DNA of 64,000 nucleotides. Source: Nonomuraea angiospora. GTDB lineage: Bacteria; Actinomycetota; Actinomycetes; Streptosporangiales; Streptosporangiaceae. The DNA lies in contig NZ_JADBEK010000001.1 of the NCBI RefSeq assembly GCF_014873145.1, positions 4,526,001 to 4,590,000 of the forward strand. The letters run 5' to 3'. Below are positions 1-8,833 of the stretch, one piece after another. Positions within the stretch are counted from its first letter, which is position 1. Every line of letters begins with the position of its first letter. Made by a program: the position numbers and the translations under genes. The notes beneath the pieces are model-generated. The model saw only the letters and a list, made by a program, of their open reading frames with translations, was not told the DNA's origin and did not search any database.

Positions 1-513
1 CGTGGTGTAGAGCAGCGACCAGTCGACCGACAGGCCGACCCGCCGCCAGACCTCCTCGAACGCCTGCTCGTCGAGGGCGGTCAACTGGTGGCACAGCTCC
101 ACGAAATTGCGTCGCGAGATGGCGATCTCACGTTTGCCGGGCTTGTCCGGTGGCACGAAGTCAGGGTCGTAGGGCAGCGACGGGTCGCAGCGCACGCCGT
201 AGACGTTCTGCACCCGCCGCTCGGTGGGCAGCCCGTTGTCGTCCCAGCCGATCGGGTAGAACACCGACTTGCCGATCATCCGCTGGTAGCGGGCCATGAT
301 GTCGGTGTGGGTGAAGGAGAAGACATGACCGACGTGCAGGGAGCCGGACACGGTCGGCGGCGGCGTGTCGATGGTGTAGACCTGCTCGCGCGAGGCGGAC
401 CGGTCGAAACGGTAGGTGCCCTCGTCCTCCCAGCGAGCTACCCATACCTGCTCCAAGCCGTCGAGGGTCGGCTTTTCCGGCATGGATGCATGGCGTAGTC
501 GCTGTTGAGTCAT
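1..513 (-). CDS. valS: Valyl-tRNA synthetase, N-terminal part (gene runs off the left edge)
   Basis: Class I aminoacyl-tRNA synthetase that charges tRNA-Val in the cytoplasm. About 171 codons are visible. They include the PPPTVSGSLHVGHVF segment, where HVGH is the actinobacterial form of the HIGH ATP-binding signature, followed by a WDDNGLPTERRVQ stretch typical of ValS. The ATG at 513 is used here; an in-frame ATG at 483 (MPEKPTLDG) is an alternative. The GGAGG before the first ATG is only one base away, so the true start is uncertain. The catalytic core end, editing domain and C-terminus lie outside the window. Confidence 0.93.
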   Translation of the reverse strand, partial: MTQQRLRHASMPEKPTLDGLEQVWVARWEDEGTYRFDRSASREQVYTIDTPPPTVSGSLHVGHVFSFTHTDIMARYQRMIGKSVFYPIGWDDNGLPTERRVQNVYGVRCDPSLPYDPDFVPPDKPGKREIAISRRNFVELCHQLTALDEQAFEEVWRRVGLSVDWSLLYTT

Positions 514-591
514 GCCTCCATATGGTACGGCTTCGCAGGCCCGGCAAGCGGTACAGACTAGTGTTCGTTACAGAGGGGAAGGGAGATCGAC

Positions 592-876
592 ATGGCGGAG
601 GACAAGCCCGATGTCGCCTGGCGTCTGATCGGCGGTCTGGTCGGTCTGGCGACCGGCTGGGCGGCGAGGAAGGTCCTCGGGTTCGTCTGGGTGAAGGCGA
701 CCGGGAAGGAGCCGCCGCTCGACACAGACTCGCCCGAGGTCAGCATGGGGGAGGCGATCGGCTACGCCGTGCTCATGGGTGTCGGCATGTCGGTGGCGCA
801 GATCGTGGTCAACCGGACCGCCAAGAAGCGTTACGACGCGTGGAAGTCTGTGAAGCAGGTGACTCAAGGGCAGTGA
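592..876 (+). CDS. DUF4235 family small membrane protein
   Basis: A 94-residue protein with two hydrophobic stretches (about residues 11-30 and 54-72), a [19 protein letters not shown] segment and a [20 protein letters not shown] segment, the pattern of the actinobacterial DUF4235 family. A good ribosome site (AGGGGAAGGGAG) precedes the ATG. Its function is unknown; a small integral membrane protein is expected. Its 3' end overlaps the convergent trehalose-phosphate synthase gene by 68 bp. Confidence 0.85.
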   Translation: MAEDKPDVAWRLIGGLVGLATGWAARKVLGFVWVKATGKEPPLDTDSPEVSMGEAIGYAVLMGVGMSVAQIVVNRTAKKRYDAWKSVKQVTQGQ

Positions 877-2242
877 GAAACTCGTTGGCCCAGCGGTCCA
901 CGTCGTAGGTGGCGACCCGGCGGCGCATCGTGCGCATCCGCCGGGCCAGCTCGTGCGGCGTGGCCCGCATCGCGGCCAGCATCTGCCGCTTGACGTCCTC
1001 CACGTCGTACGGATTGACCAGGTAGGCCTGGCGCAGCTCGTCGGCCGCCCCGGCGAACTCGCTGAGCACCAGCGCGCCGTGCAGGTCGTGGTGGCAGGAG
1101 ACGTACTCCTTGGCGACCAGGTTCATCCCGTCGCGCAGCGGGGTCACGACCATGACGTCGGCGGCCAGGTAGAGGGCGGCCAGCTCCGCGTGGTCGTACG
1201 ACTGGTGGAAATACTGGATCGGCTGGTAGCCGAGCTGGGCGTGCTCGCCGTTGATCCGGCCGACCTGCAGCTCGATATCGTCGCGCAGCCGCTTGTACTC
1301 CTCCACCCGCTCCCTGCTGGGCGTGGCGATCTGCACGAACACGGCCTCGTTCGTCTTCAGCCGCCCGTCCTTGAGCAGCTCGCCGAACGCCTCCAGCCGC
1401 TGCCCGATGCCCTTGGTGTAGTCGAGCCGGTCGACGCCGAGCAGCACGTGCTCGGGATCGCCCAGCTCAGCCCTGACCTCCTTGGCCCGCGCCATGATCT
1501 GCGGGTCGCGCACCAGCGAGTCGAGCTGCCCGAAGTCCACCGAGATCGGGAACGCCTGCGTCGTCACCACCCGGTCGTCGAGGAAGATCTCGTTCCCCTT
1601 GTACGGCAGCCCGAGCAGCCTGCGGCACAACCGCCGGAAGTTGGAGGCCCCGCCGGGCAGCTGGAAGCCCACCAGGTCGGCCCCGAGCAGCCCTTCGACG
1701 AGGTCCTTGCGCCACGGCAGCCGCCAGAACAGCTCGGTCGGCGGGAACGGGATGTGCAGGAAGAACCCGATCCGCAGGTCCGGCCTGAGCCTGCGCAGCA
1801 TGGCCGGGACGAGCTGGAGCTGGTAGTCCTGCACCCAGACCACCGCGCCCTTCTCGGCGGCGTCGGCGGCGGCGTTGGCGAAGCGCTCGTTGACGGCGCG
1901 GTAGGTGTCCCACATCGCCCGGTCGAACACGGGCGGCGCCACCACGTCGTGATAGAGCGGCCAGAGCGTGGCGTTGGAGAAGCCCTCGTAGTACAGCTCC
2001 ACCTCACCGGCCGACAGCGGGACCGGGATGAGGTTCATGCCGTCCTGCTCGAACGGCTCCAGCTTCTCGTCGGGGGCTCCGTGCCAGCCGAGCCAGGCTC
2101 CGTGGCGGCGCTTCATCACCGGTGCGATCGCGGTCACGAGCCCGCCAGGGCTCCTGCGCCACGAGGCCGTCCCGTCAGGCTCGAGCGTCCGATCCACCGG
2201 CAACCGGTTGGCGACGATCAGAAACGAGCTCCGGCCAGTCAC
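809..2242 (-). CDS. otsA: Trehalose-6-phosphate synthase (glycosyltransferase family 20)
   Basis: Makes trehalose 6-phosphate from a nucleotide-glucose donor and glucose 6-phosphate, the first step of OtsAB trehalose synthesis (compatible solute). The 477-residue protein starts [11 protein letters not shown], then has [41 protein letters not shown] and the donor-binding [11 protein letters not shown], all GT20 signatures in the correct order. The GTG start was chosen because AGGAGG lies six bases upstream. The gene begins only 10 bp after the FAD monooxygenase stop, so it is probably read through from that transcript. No otsB phosphatase is seen nearby. Confidence 0.95.
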   Translation of the reverse strand: MTGRSSFLIVANRLPVDRTLEPDGTASWRRSPGGLVTAIAPVMKRRHGAWLGWHGAPDEKLEPFEQDGMNLIPVPLSAGEVELYYEGFSNATLWPLYHDVVAPPVFDRAMWDTYRAVNERFANAAADAAEKGAVVWVQDYQLQLVPAMLRRLRPDLRIGFFLHIPFPPTELFWRLPWRKDLVEGLLGADLVGFQLPGGASNFRRLCRRLLGLPYKGNEIFLDDRVVTTQAFPISVDFGQLDSLVRDPQIMARAKEVRAELGDPEHVLLGVDRLDYTKGIGQRLEAFGELLKDGRLKTNEAVFVQIATPSRERVEEYKRLRDDIELQVGRINGEHAQLGYQPIQYFHQSYDHAELAALYLAADVMVVTPLRDGMNLVAKEYVSCHHDLHGALVLSEFAGAADELRQAYLVNPYDVEDVKRQMLAAMRATPHELARRMRTMRRRVATYDVDRWANEFLTALESPASQTSTRRNASWRSG

Positions 2243-2252
2243 GCAGTTCCTC

Positions 2253-3788
2253 CTATTGTTCACCGAGCACGCGGCGGACGGCGGCCGCCACCGAGTCGGG
2301 ACCCGCATGGGGGATGATCGCGGCGATGTGGGAATCGGGCCGGATGAGCCATGCCTCATCCGGTCCGGCGCCGAGCCTTTCAGCGAGCGAGCCGGTCCCA
2401 TCGATCTCCGCGAGCCCGCGCACGGCGAGCGGCGCCGTAATGACCTTGCCCAAGACCTGCGCAAACAAACTCGAATCGCACATATCACCCAACAACACGA
2501 GAAATCCGTCACGACAGAACTCCCGCAATCTGCCGCCCGGAACTCCCACGTCCGGAAGGATCACCCCGGGCGCCGGAACGCACAGCGCTCCCTTGGGCGG
2601 CCTGCCCCCGAACGGCCGCGTCGGCTCGGGGGTCGTCAGCGGCGAGTCCACGTACCAGAACGGCTCGGCGAACCGGCCCGAGTCCACCTCCGCCACCAGC
2701 CCGCCCTCCAGCACGGCCCGCCTGCGCATGCGCTCCGCCACGGTCCTGGGCGCGAGGAAGCGCATCGTGGCGGCGGTGACCTCGAGGTTCTCCCGCGCGG
2801 CCGCGTGCCGCTCGGCGTGGTACGACTCCAGCAGCCCCTCCCCCGCCCAGCCGTTGAGCACGAAGGCCAGCTTCCAGGCCGCGTTCTCGGCGTCGGGCAC
2901 GCCGGAGTTGAGCCCTCTGGCGCCGAACGGGGCCACCAGGTGGGCGCTGTCGCCGGCCAGCAGGACCCGGCCGACGCGCATGCGGGAGGCGATGCGGGAG
3001 TGAAAGCGGTACGTGCTGTGCCAGAGCAGGTCATAGGGGCGGTCGCCGATGATCTGCCCGACTTTTCCCAAAATATCGGCTTTTGTTGGGATGAAGTCGG
3101 GCGCGATCTGCCAGTCGATCCGGAACGTGCCGCCCGGGCAGGGGTGGATCAGGACCTGGCGGCCCGGGTTCCACGGCGGGTCGAAGTAGAAGCGGCGCTC
3201 GTTCTCCCAGCCGGGCAGGTCGGCCTTGATGTCGCAGATGAGGAACTGGTCGTCGAACGTCTCCCCGTCGAACGAGACGCCGAGCGCCTGGCGTACCCGC
3301 TGGGCCCTGGCACCCGCGCAGACCAGCGCGTAGGAGGCACGCAGCGACCGCTGGCCGCAGCGGACCGTCACCCCCGAGGGGTCCTGGTCGAGGCCGGTGA
3401 CCTCGTGGTCCCAGCGCACCTCGATGAGCGGCTGCGCCGCGATCGCCTCGTCCAGGATCTGCTCGGTGCGGGTCTGGGAGATGTTCACGCACGCCGGCAG
3501 CGGGCCCTCGCGCTCGAACGACCAGGACAGCAGCTCGCGGTCGCGGTAGTAGGTGCGGGCGGTGGTCCAGGCCAGGCCCTCCTCGGCGATCCGGCCCGCG
3601 CCGGCGGCGGCCCAGATGTCGAGCACGTCGCGCTGCTGGCAGATGGACTTCGACCCGGTGGAGTCGCGCCCGGCCCGCCGGTCGAGCACCAGCACCTGGA
3701 TGCCCCAGCGGGCCAGCAGCAGCGCGGCGCTCTGCCCGACCGGCCCCGCCCCGACCACGATGACCTGCGCTTCGGCCGGGGCGTTCAT
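2253..3788 (-). CDS. FAD-dependent aromatic monooxygenase (UbiH/MhpA/PHBH-type)
   Basis: A 511-residue group A flavoprotein monooxygenase expected to hydroxylate an aromatic or aryl-CoA ring using NAD(P)H and O2. It has an N-terminal Rossmann motif [12 protein letters not shown] and an FAD-ribityl motif [21 protein letters not shown] followed by [12 protein letters not shown]-terminal extension of about 120 residues resembles the thioredoxin-like domain of phenol hydroxylases. The ATG overlaps the stop of the upstream MBL gene (ATGA), so the two are translationally coupled. The position inside a paaN-paaI-paaK cluster suggests an aryl-acid substrate. The exact substrate cannot be read from sequence. 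Confidence 0.85.
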   Translation of the reverse strand: MNAPAEAQVIVVGAGPVGQSAALLLARWGIQVLVLDRRAGRDSTGSKSICQQRDVLDIWAAAGAGRIAEEGLAWTTARTYYRDRELLSWSFEREGPLPACVNISQTRTEQILDEAIAAQPLIEVRWDHEVTGLDQDPSGVTVRCGQRSLRASYALVCAGARAQRVRQALGVSFDGETFDDQFLICDIKADLPGWENERRFYFDPPWNPGRQVLIHPCPGGTFRIDWQIAPDFIPTKADILGKVGQIIGDRPYDLLWHSTYRFHSRIASRMRVGRVLLAGDSAHLVAPFGARGLNSGVPDAENAAWKLAFVLNGWAGEGLLESYHAERHAAARENLEVTAATMRFLAPRTVAERMRRRAVLEGGLVAEVDSGRFAEPFWYVDSPLTTPEPTRPFGGRPPKGALCVPAPGVILPDVGVPGGRLREFCRDGFLVLLGDMCDSSLFAQVLGKVITAPLAVRGLAEIDGTGSLAERLGAGPDEAWLIRPDSHIAAIIPHAGPDSVAAAVRRVLGEQ

Positions 3789-4732
3789 GACTGGAGCTGG
3801 TCCCAGACTTCGCGGTCGCGCTCGGCGGTCCAGATGCGCGGGCGCTCGACGCCGTGCAGCTCGTCCCAGAGCCTGGAGACGTTGAACGGCAGGCAGTGCT
3901 CGAAGATCGGCCAGGACCCGTACTGGGGCTCCAGCGCCCGGTGCGTGCGCTCGAACGCCTCCTTGAGCGAGCCCGCCGCGCCGACCTCGCGCAGCATCAC
4001 GGTGAGGAAGTCGCGCGTCTGCGCGATGGCCGCGTCCACCCCCTGCCGGCCGCGCGCCACCGCGCCCCGGCCCCCGACCAGCGTCTCCGCCCCGAACGAC
4101 GCGATCTTGTCGAGCGTCGCGGCGGACCAGTCGAGGTGGAAGGCGTCGCCGGTGTAGAGGGCGGCCTGGGACTCGACGAGGTCGCCGGCGAACATGATCC
4201 GTCGCTTCGGCAGCCAGGCCACCAGGTCGCCCTCGGTGTGGCCGCGCCCGCAGTAGGCCAGCACCAGGTCGCCCCGGGCGCCGCCCAGGTCGATGGTGAA
4301 CGTGTCGCTGAACGTCGCCGTCGGCCACGTCAGGCCCGGGATCGACCCGGGCTCCTTGAACAGTCGGGGCATCCTGGCGTACTCGCTGGCCCAGTCCTGC
4401 TCGCCGCGCTCGGCGATCAGCTCGCGGGTCTTGTCGTGCGTCACGATCACGTCCGCGCCGAACGCCGACGCGCCCAGCACCCGGACGGCGTGGTAGTGCG
4501 ACAGCACCAGGTACCTGATCGGCTTGTCGGTGTGCTCCCGCAGCCTGGCCAGCCACTCGCGGGCGGCCACGGGTGTGGCGAGCGCCTCGAAGCAGACGAG
4601 GAAGTCCTCGGCCTCGATGGCGCCCACGTTCGGATCGCCTTCTGCCGTGAGCGCGTACACGCCCTCGGCCAGGACCTCCATGGACTGCTTCTTCTCGCCG
4701 AGATCGGCCGACGAGGCGAACGGCTTGGCCAT
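3785..4732 (-). CDS. Metallo-beta-lactamase-fold hydrolase with atypical metal motif
   Basis: A 315-residue MBL-superfamily protein. SHYHAVRVLGAS stands where HxHxDH is usual, so the first two histidines are kept but the Asp and third His are replaced by Val and Arg. Later GRGHTEGDLVAWLP and FAGDLVE supply a His and a bridging Asp. The usual last His (PGHG) is replaced by GGRGAV. ATG 4732 was chosen over an upstream start because GGGAGGAG lies five bases before it. The gene overlaps the downstream monooxygenase by four bases. It may hydrolyse a ring-cleavage or CoA-ester product; this is inference. Confidence 0.8.
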   Translation of the reverse strand: MAKPFASSADLGEKKQSMEVLAEGVYALTAEGDPNVGAIEAEDFLVCFEALATPVAAREWLARLREHTDKPIRYLVLSHYHAVRVLGASAFGADVIVTHDKTRELIAERGEQDWASEYARMPRLFKEPGSIPGLTWPTATFSDTFTIDLGGARGDLVLAYCGRGHTEGDLVAWLPKRRIMFAGDLVESQAALYTGDAFHLDWSAATLDKIASFGAETLVGGRGAVARGRQGVDAAIAQTRDFLTVMLREVGAAGSLKEAFERTHRALEPQYGSWPIFEHCLPFNVSRLWDELHGVERPRIWTAERDREVWDQLQS

Positions 4733-4811
4733 CACCACTCCTCCCGCAACGCGGTCAGCACCCGCCACAACCCCTTCCCGCTCTCACGGCCCCTCTCCCC
4801 CCACCCGGGGG

Positions 4812-6458
4812 TCACGCCGGGCGGCGGGTCTGGACGATGTGGAAGCGGCCCGCCACGTAGCCCGGGTCCGTGAGGGAGGCCGTGGCGGCCGGGTTGGCGC
4901 CCGTGCCGTGGTAGTCGCTGAACGCCGCCGACTGGTTGACGAAGACGCCGCCCGTCAGGTTGCACGACAGGTTCACCCCCGCGTCGAGGGCGGCGCGTTC
5001 GGCCTGGTCGAGCACCTCGGCGGAGGTCGAGTAGACGGCGGCCGTGAGCGCCCCGCGGGCCTGGGGCGTGCGGCGCAGCACCTCCAGGCTCTCCTGCGCC
5101 GACCCCATCGGGATGACGAACGCGATCGGCCCGAAATGCTCCCGCCCGTAGACCTCGGAATCGTCAGGCGAGACCTTCACGATCACCGGCGTCCGCACCA
5201 CCGCGTCCGGGAAGGCCGGGTGCTTCACCGCGCGCGACTCCAGCACCACCTCGCCCAGCGATGGCGCCGCCTCCACCCGGGCCAGCACGTCGGGGTTGAC
5301 GATGGCCCCGGTCAGCTCCACCGCGCGGGCGTCGTCCCCGAGCAGCCTGCCGACGGCGCCGGCCAGCCCGGCGCAGACCTCCTCGAAGCTCTTGTGCCCC
5401 TCGTCGGTCTCGATCCCGCCGGCCGGCACGAGGAGGTTCTGCGGCGCCGTGCACATCTGGCCGCTGTAGAGCGACAGCGAGAACGCCAGGTTGCCCAGCA
5501 TGCCGCGCCAGGAGTCGGTCGAGTCGACGACGATGGTGTTGACCCCCGCCTTCTCGGTGTGCACGAGCGCCTGCCGGGCGTTGCGCTCCAGCCAGTCGCC
5601 GAACTCCGTGGAGCCGGTGAAGTCGACGACGCGGACGGCGGGGTGGGTGGCGAGGGTCCTGGCCAGCCCCTGCCCCTCCTCCACCGCGAGCGAGACCAGC
5701 CCGGGGTCGAAGCCCGCCTCGGCCAGCACCTCGCGGGCGATCAGCACGGTGATGGCGAGCGGCAGCACGGCCCGCGGATGGGGCTTGACGATCACCGGGT
5801 TGCCGGTGACGAGCGAGGCGAACAGCCCCGGGTAGGCGTTCCAGGTCGGGAACGTGTTGCAGCCGATCACCAGCGCGACGCCCCGGGGCACGACCGTGAA
5901 GCGCTTGTCCATGACCAGCGGCTCGCCCTTGGCCGGCTTCTCCCAGCGGGCGCTCGCGGCCGAGGAGGTCATGGCCGCGTAGCCGTACGCGACGGCCTCG
6001 AGCGCGCGGTCCTGCGCGTGCGGCCCGCCCGCCTGGAAGGCCATCACGAACGCCTGCCCGGTCGTGTGCTGCACCGCGTTGGCCAGCTCGAAGCTGCGCC
6101 GGTTGATCCGGTCGACGATCTCGACGCAGGCCAGCGCGCGGGCCTCGGGCCCAGCGTCGCGCCAGGCGGGCAGCGCCGCCTCGGCCGCGGCGATCAGGTC
6201 GTCCACGAGCGGCTGCGGATAGGTGACGCCGAGATCGATGCCGTACGGGGAGCGCTCGGCGCCGATCCAGGACCCGGTGCCTGGCTGGTCGAGGGGGAAC
6301 GGCTTGCCGAGGTAGGACTCGAACGCCTCCTTGCCCCGCTCGGCCGCCCCCTCGCCGTAGACGCGCGGGCTCGGCGACTCGGGATAGGCGCTCCAGTATC
6401 CCCGTTCGGCGATGGCCGACAGCGCCTTCTCGAGAGTCTCGCGGTGCTGCTCGAACAT
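4812..6458 (-). CDS. paaN: Phenylacetic acid degradation protein PaaN (aldehyde dehydrogenase family)
   Basis: A 548-residue protein of the PaaN type, an aldehyde-dehydrogenase relative linked to ring opening or aldehyde oxidation in aerobic phenylacetate catabolism. It shows GCNTFPTWNAYPGLFASL and VKPHPRAVLPLA (NAD site), a candidate general base in HTEKAGVN (about Glu302), and the nucleophile in SGQMCTAPQN (about Cys336). Unlike PaaZ it has no fused hydratase domain. ATG 6458 follows AGAGGGTG. The promoter with an embedded operator lies directly upstream, divergent from paaI. It is first in a leftward operon with the MBL and monooxygenase genes. Confidence 0.9.
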   Translation of the reverse strand: MFEQHRETLEKALSAIAERGYWSAYPESPSPRVYGEGAAERGKEAFESYLGKPFPLDQPGTGSWIGAERSPYGIDLGVTYPQPLVDDLIAAAEAALPAWRDAGPEARALACVEIVDRINRRSFELANAVQHTTGQAFVMAFQAGGPHAQDRALEAVAYGYAAMTSSAASARWEKPAKGEPLVMDKRFTVVPRGVALVIGCNTFPTWNAYPGLFASLVTGNPVIVKPHPRAVLPLAITVLIAREVLAEAGFDPGLVSLAVEEGQGLARTLATHPAVRVVDFTGSTEFGDWLERNARQALVHTEKAGVNTIVVDSTDSWRGMLGNLAFSLSLYSGQMCTAPQNLLVPAGGIETDEGHKSFEEVCAGLAGAVGRLLGDDARAVELTGAIVNPDVLARVEAAPSLGEVVLESRAVKHPAFPDAVVRTPVIVKVSPDDSEVYGREHFGPIAFVIPMGSAQESLEVLRRTPQARGALTAAVYSTSAEVLDQAERAALDAGVNLSCNLTGGVFVNQSAAFSDYHGTGANPAATASLTDPGYVAGRFHIVQTRRPA

Positions 6459-6498
6459 GGTGTTCACCCTCTTGACAGGGATGGACCGGACGGTGAAG

Positions 6499-6527
6499 TG
6501 TTTACCGAACATTCGGTCAGTTGACAA
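6499..6527 (-). promoter_or_regulatory. Promoter of paaN with embedded operator palindrome
   Basis: On the minus strand TTGTCA (6527-6522) and TAAACA (6504-6499) are separated by exactly 17 bp. Inside the spacer lies the inverted repeat ACCGAA-CA-TTCGGT (6504-6517). On the plus strand it continues into CAGT. This resembles the PaaR operator core ACCGNNCGNNCGGT known from Corynebacterium (recalled), differing at one central base. A repressor here would block the leftward promoter directly and could also control paaI, whose TTG start is 23 bp away. Confidence 0.7.
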
Positions 6528-6539
6528 GGGAGACCTGCG

Positions 6540-6938
6540 TTGGAGACCGCGCGTCGCATGATGGACGCCGACACCGCCTCCGCCGCCCTGGGCATCGAGC
6601 TGACGGAGCTGGGCGAGGGCCGGGCGGTGTGCCGGATGACCGTGACCGGCCAGATGATCAACGGGCACGACCTGTGCCACGGCGGCTACGTGTTCCTGCT
6701 GGCCGACACCGCGTTCGCCTGCGCCTGCAACAGCCACGGCCCGGTGACGGTGGCGGCGGGCGCGGAGATCACGTTCGTCTCCCCGGCCCACGCGGGCGAC
6801 GTGCTGGTGGCCGAGGCCGCCGAGCGCACCCGCTACGGCCGCAGCGGCATCTACGACATCACGGTGCGCGGGGCGGACGGCCGGGTGGTCGCCGAGTTCC
6901 GCGGCCGAAGCAGAGAGCTGAGACAGGTGGAGGGCTGA
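6540..6938 (+). CDS. paaI: Hydroxyphenylacetyl-CoA thioesterase PaaI (hotdog fold)
   Basis: A 132-residue hotdog thioesterase that releases CoA from phenylacetate-pathway intermediates. It shows MINGHDLCHGGYVFLLADTAFA, the HGG..D active-site pattern of the PaaI family, and ends with the beta-sheet region GRSGIYDITVRGADGRVVAEFRG. A TTG start is used because AAGGGAGA lies seven bases upstream. An in-frame ATG at 6558 has no ribosome site. Its stop overlaps the paaK start (TGATG), so the two are coupled. Confidence 0.92.
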   Translation: METARRMMDADTASAALGIELTELGEGRAVCRMTVTGQMINGHDLCHGGYVFLLADTAFACACNSHGPVTVAAGAEITFVSPAHAGDVLVAEAAERTRYGRSGIYDITVRGADGRVVAEFRGRSRELRQVEG

Positions 6939-8233
6939 TGAGACTCGGCGATCCCCCCGCGCCGGAAGATCTCGACCCCGTCGAACGGGTGTCCCGCGAC
7001 GAACTCATGTCGATCCAGCTGGAACGGCTCCAGCAGACACTCACCCACGCTTACCAACATGTCCCGATTTATCGGCAAAAATTCGACCAGGCGGGGGTGC
7101 ATCCGAGCGACTGCAAGGAGCTCGCGGACCTGGCCGCGTTCCCCTTCACCACCAAGCAGGACCTGCGCGACACCTACCCGTTCGGCATGTTCGCCGTCCC
7201 GCGCGAGCGGGTGGCCAGGATCCACGCCTCCAGCGGCACCACGGGCACGCCCACCGTGGTCGGCTACACCAGGCACGACCTCGACGTCTGGGCGGAGGTC
7301 GTGGCCCGCTCGATCCGCGCCTCCGGCGGCCGGCCCGGCGACCTCGTACACGTGGCCTACGGGTACGGCCTGTTCACCGGCGGGCTGGGCGCCCACTACG
7401 GGGCCGAGCGGCTGGGCTGCACGGTGGTGCCGGTCTCCGGCGGCATGACGCCCCGGCAGGTCCGGCTCATCACCGACCTGCGGCCCGACATCGTCATGGT
7501 CACGCCGTCGTACATGCTGGCCCTGCTGGACGAGTTCGAGCGGCAGGGCCTGGACCCCCGCGCGTCCTCCCTGCGGATCGGGATCTTCGGCGCCGAGCCC
7601 TGGACCGAGCGCATGCGCGCGGAGCTCGAGGACCGCTTCGACCTGCACGCCGTGGACATCTACGGCCTGTCGGAGGTGATCGGCCCCGGCGTCGCGAACG
7701 AGTGCGTCGAGACCAAGGACGGCCTGCACGTCTGGGAGGACCACTTCTACCCCGAGACCGTCGATCCCTTCACGGGAGAGCCCGCGCAGGCGGGCGAGCT
7801 GGTCTTCACCAGCCTCACCAAGGAGGCCATGCCGGTCATCCGCTACCGCACCGGCGACCTGACCAGGCTGCTGCCGGGCACCGCCAGGCCCGCGTTCCGG
7901 CGCATGGAGAAGGTGACGGGCCGCACCGACGACATGATCGTCCTGCGCGGCGTGAACGTGTTCCCGACCCAGATCGAGGAGCAGGTGCTGCGCGTGGAGG
8001 GCCTGTCACCGCACTTCCAGCTCCACCTGACCCGCCCGGGGCGGCTCGACGTGATGACGGTCAGGGTGGAGGCCCGCCCGGGCCTCGCTGCTCGTGGGGA
8101 GGCCGGGGAGGCGCTGCGCCGGGCCGTCAAGGACACCGTCGGCGTGAGCGTGGAGGTCGAGGTGGTGGATCCGGAGACGCTGGAGCGCTCGGTCGGCAAG
8201 CTCAAACGAGTCATCGACAAGCGGGATAATTAA
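6938..8233 (+). CDS. paaK: Phenylacetate-CoA ligase
   Basis: Activates phenylacetate (or a related aryl acetate) with ATP and CoA, the first step of the aerobic hybrid pathway. The 431-residue protein has the adenylation motif HASSGTTGTPTVVGYT, the DIYGLSEVIGPGVA segment, YRTGDLTRLLPG and the C-terminal RGVNVFPTQIEEQVL, all characteristic of PaaK. Length is normal for the family. It is the second gene of the rightward operon and sits three bases before the TetR gene. Confidence 0.95.
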   Translation: MRLGDPPAPEDLDPVERVSRDELMSIQLERLQQTLTHAYQHVPIYRQKFDQAGVHPSDCKELADLAAFPFTTKQDLRDTYPFGMFAVPRERVARIHASSGTTGTPTVVGYTRHDLDVWAEVVARSIRASGGRPGDLVHVAYGYGLFTGGLGAHYGAERLGCTVVPVSGGMTPRQVRLITDLRPDIVMVTPSYMLALLDEFERQGLDPRASSLRIGIFGAEPWTERMRAELEDRFDLHAVDIYGLSEVIGPGVANECVETKDGLHVWEDHFYPETVDPFTGEPAQAGELVFTSLTKEAMPVIRYRTGDLTRLLPGTARPAFRRMEKVTGRTDDMIVLRGVNVFPTQIEEQVLRVEGLSPHFQLHLTRPGRLDVMTVRVEARPGLAARGEAGEALRRAVKDTVGVSVEVEVVDPETLERSVGKLKRVIDKRDN

Positions 8234-8236
8234 GAC

Positions 8237-8833
8237 ATGGCCCCTCCGACCCCCACCCGTCAGCGCAGGCGCGGACACGATCCGGAGTCCGTGCTGTCCA
8301 CCGCCGTCGGCGTCTTCAACGAGCGGGGCTACGACGGGACGAGCATGGAGGACCTGGCCAGGGCGCTCGGCGTGACCAAGTCGGCCATCTACTACCACGT
8401 GCCGGGCAAGGAGCAGCTGCTCGCGCGGGCGCTGGACCGGGCGCTCGACGGGCTGTTCGCGGTGGTGGCCGACGAGCGCGCCGCCTCGGGGCCGGCGATC
8501 GACCGCCTGGAGTGGGCGGTACGGCAGAGCGTGCGCATCCTCGTGGACCGGCTGCCGTACGTGACGCTGCTGCTGAGGGTGCGCGGCAACAGCGGCACCG
8601 AGCAGGCGGCGCTGGAGCGGCGGAGGGAGTTCGACAGGTTCATCAGCCGCCTGGTCAAGGAGGCGGCGGCGGAGGGCAGCATCCGGCCGGACGTGGATCC
8701 GGCGCTGGTGACGCGGCTGCTGTTCGGCGCGGTCAACTCGATCACCGAGTGGTACAAACCGGCGCGCGGGGCCTCGGCGGACGACCTGGCCGACGCGTTG
8801 CTCAAGATGACCTTCACCGGCCTACGGGTCTAA
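8237..8833 (+). CDS. TetR-family regulator, probable PaaR-like repressor
   Basis: A 198-residue regulator with an N-terminal helix-turn-helix (GYDGTSMEDLARALGVTKSAIYYHVPGKEQLL, positions about 32-60) and an alpha-helical ligand domain. It lies three bases after paaK in the same operon, and the divergent promoter carries a 6-2-6 palindrome of the size TetR proteins bind. It therefore probably represses both arms until an aryl-CoA (for example phenylacetyl-CoA) binds. The last 12 bases overlap the convergent next gene. Confidence 0.85.
   Translation: MAPPTPTRQRRRGHDPESVLSTAVGVFNERGYDGTSMEDLARALGVTKSAIYYHVPGKEQLLARALDRALDGLFAVVADERAASGPAIDRLEWAVRQSVRILVDRLPYVTLLLRVRGNSGTEQAALERRREFDRFISRLVKEAAAEGSIRPDVDPALVTRLLFGAVNSITEWYKPARGASADDLADALLKMTFTGLRV

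Noticed and set aside
953..2317. Long plus-strand open frames opposite otsA and similar long antisense frames opposite most genes
   Set aside because: They have the His/Arg/Pro/Gly-rich composition typical of GC-rich shadow frames, no ribosome sites and no family patterns.
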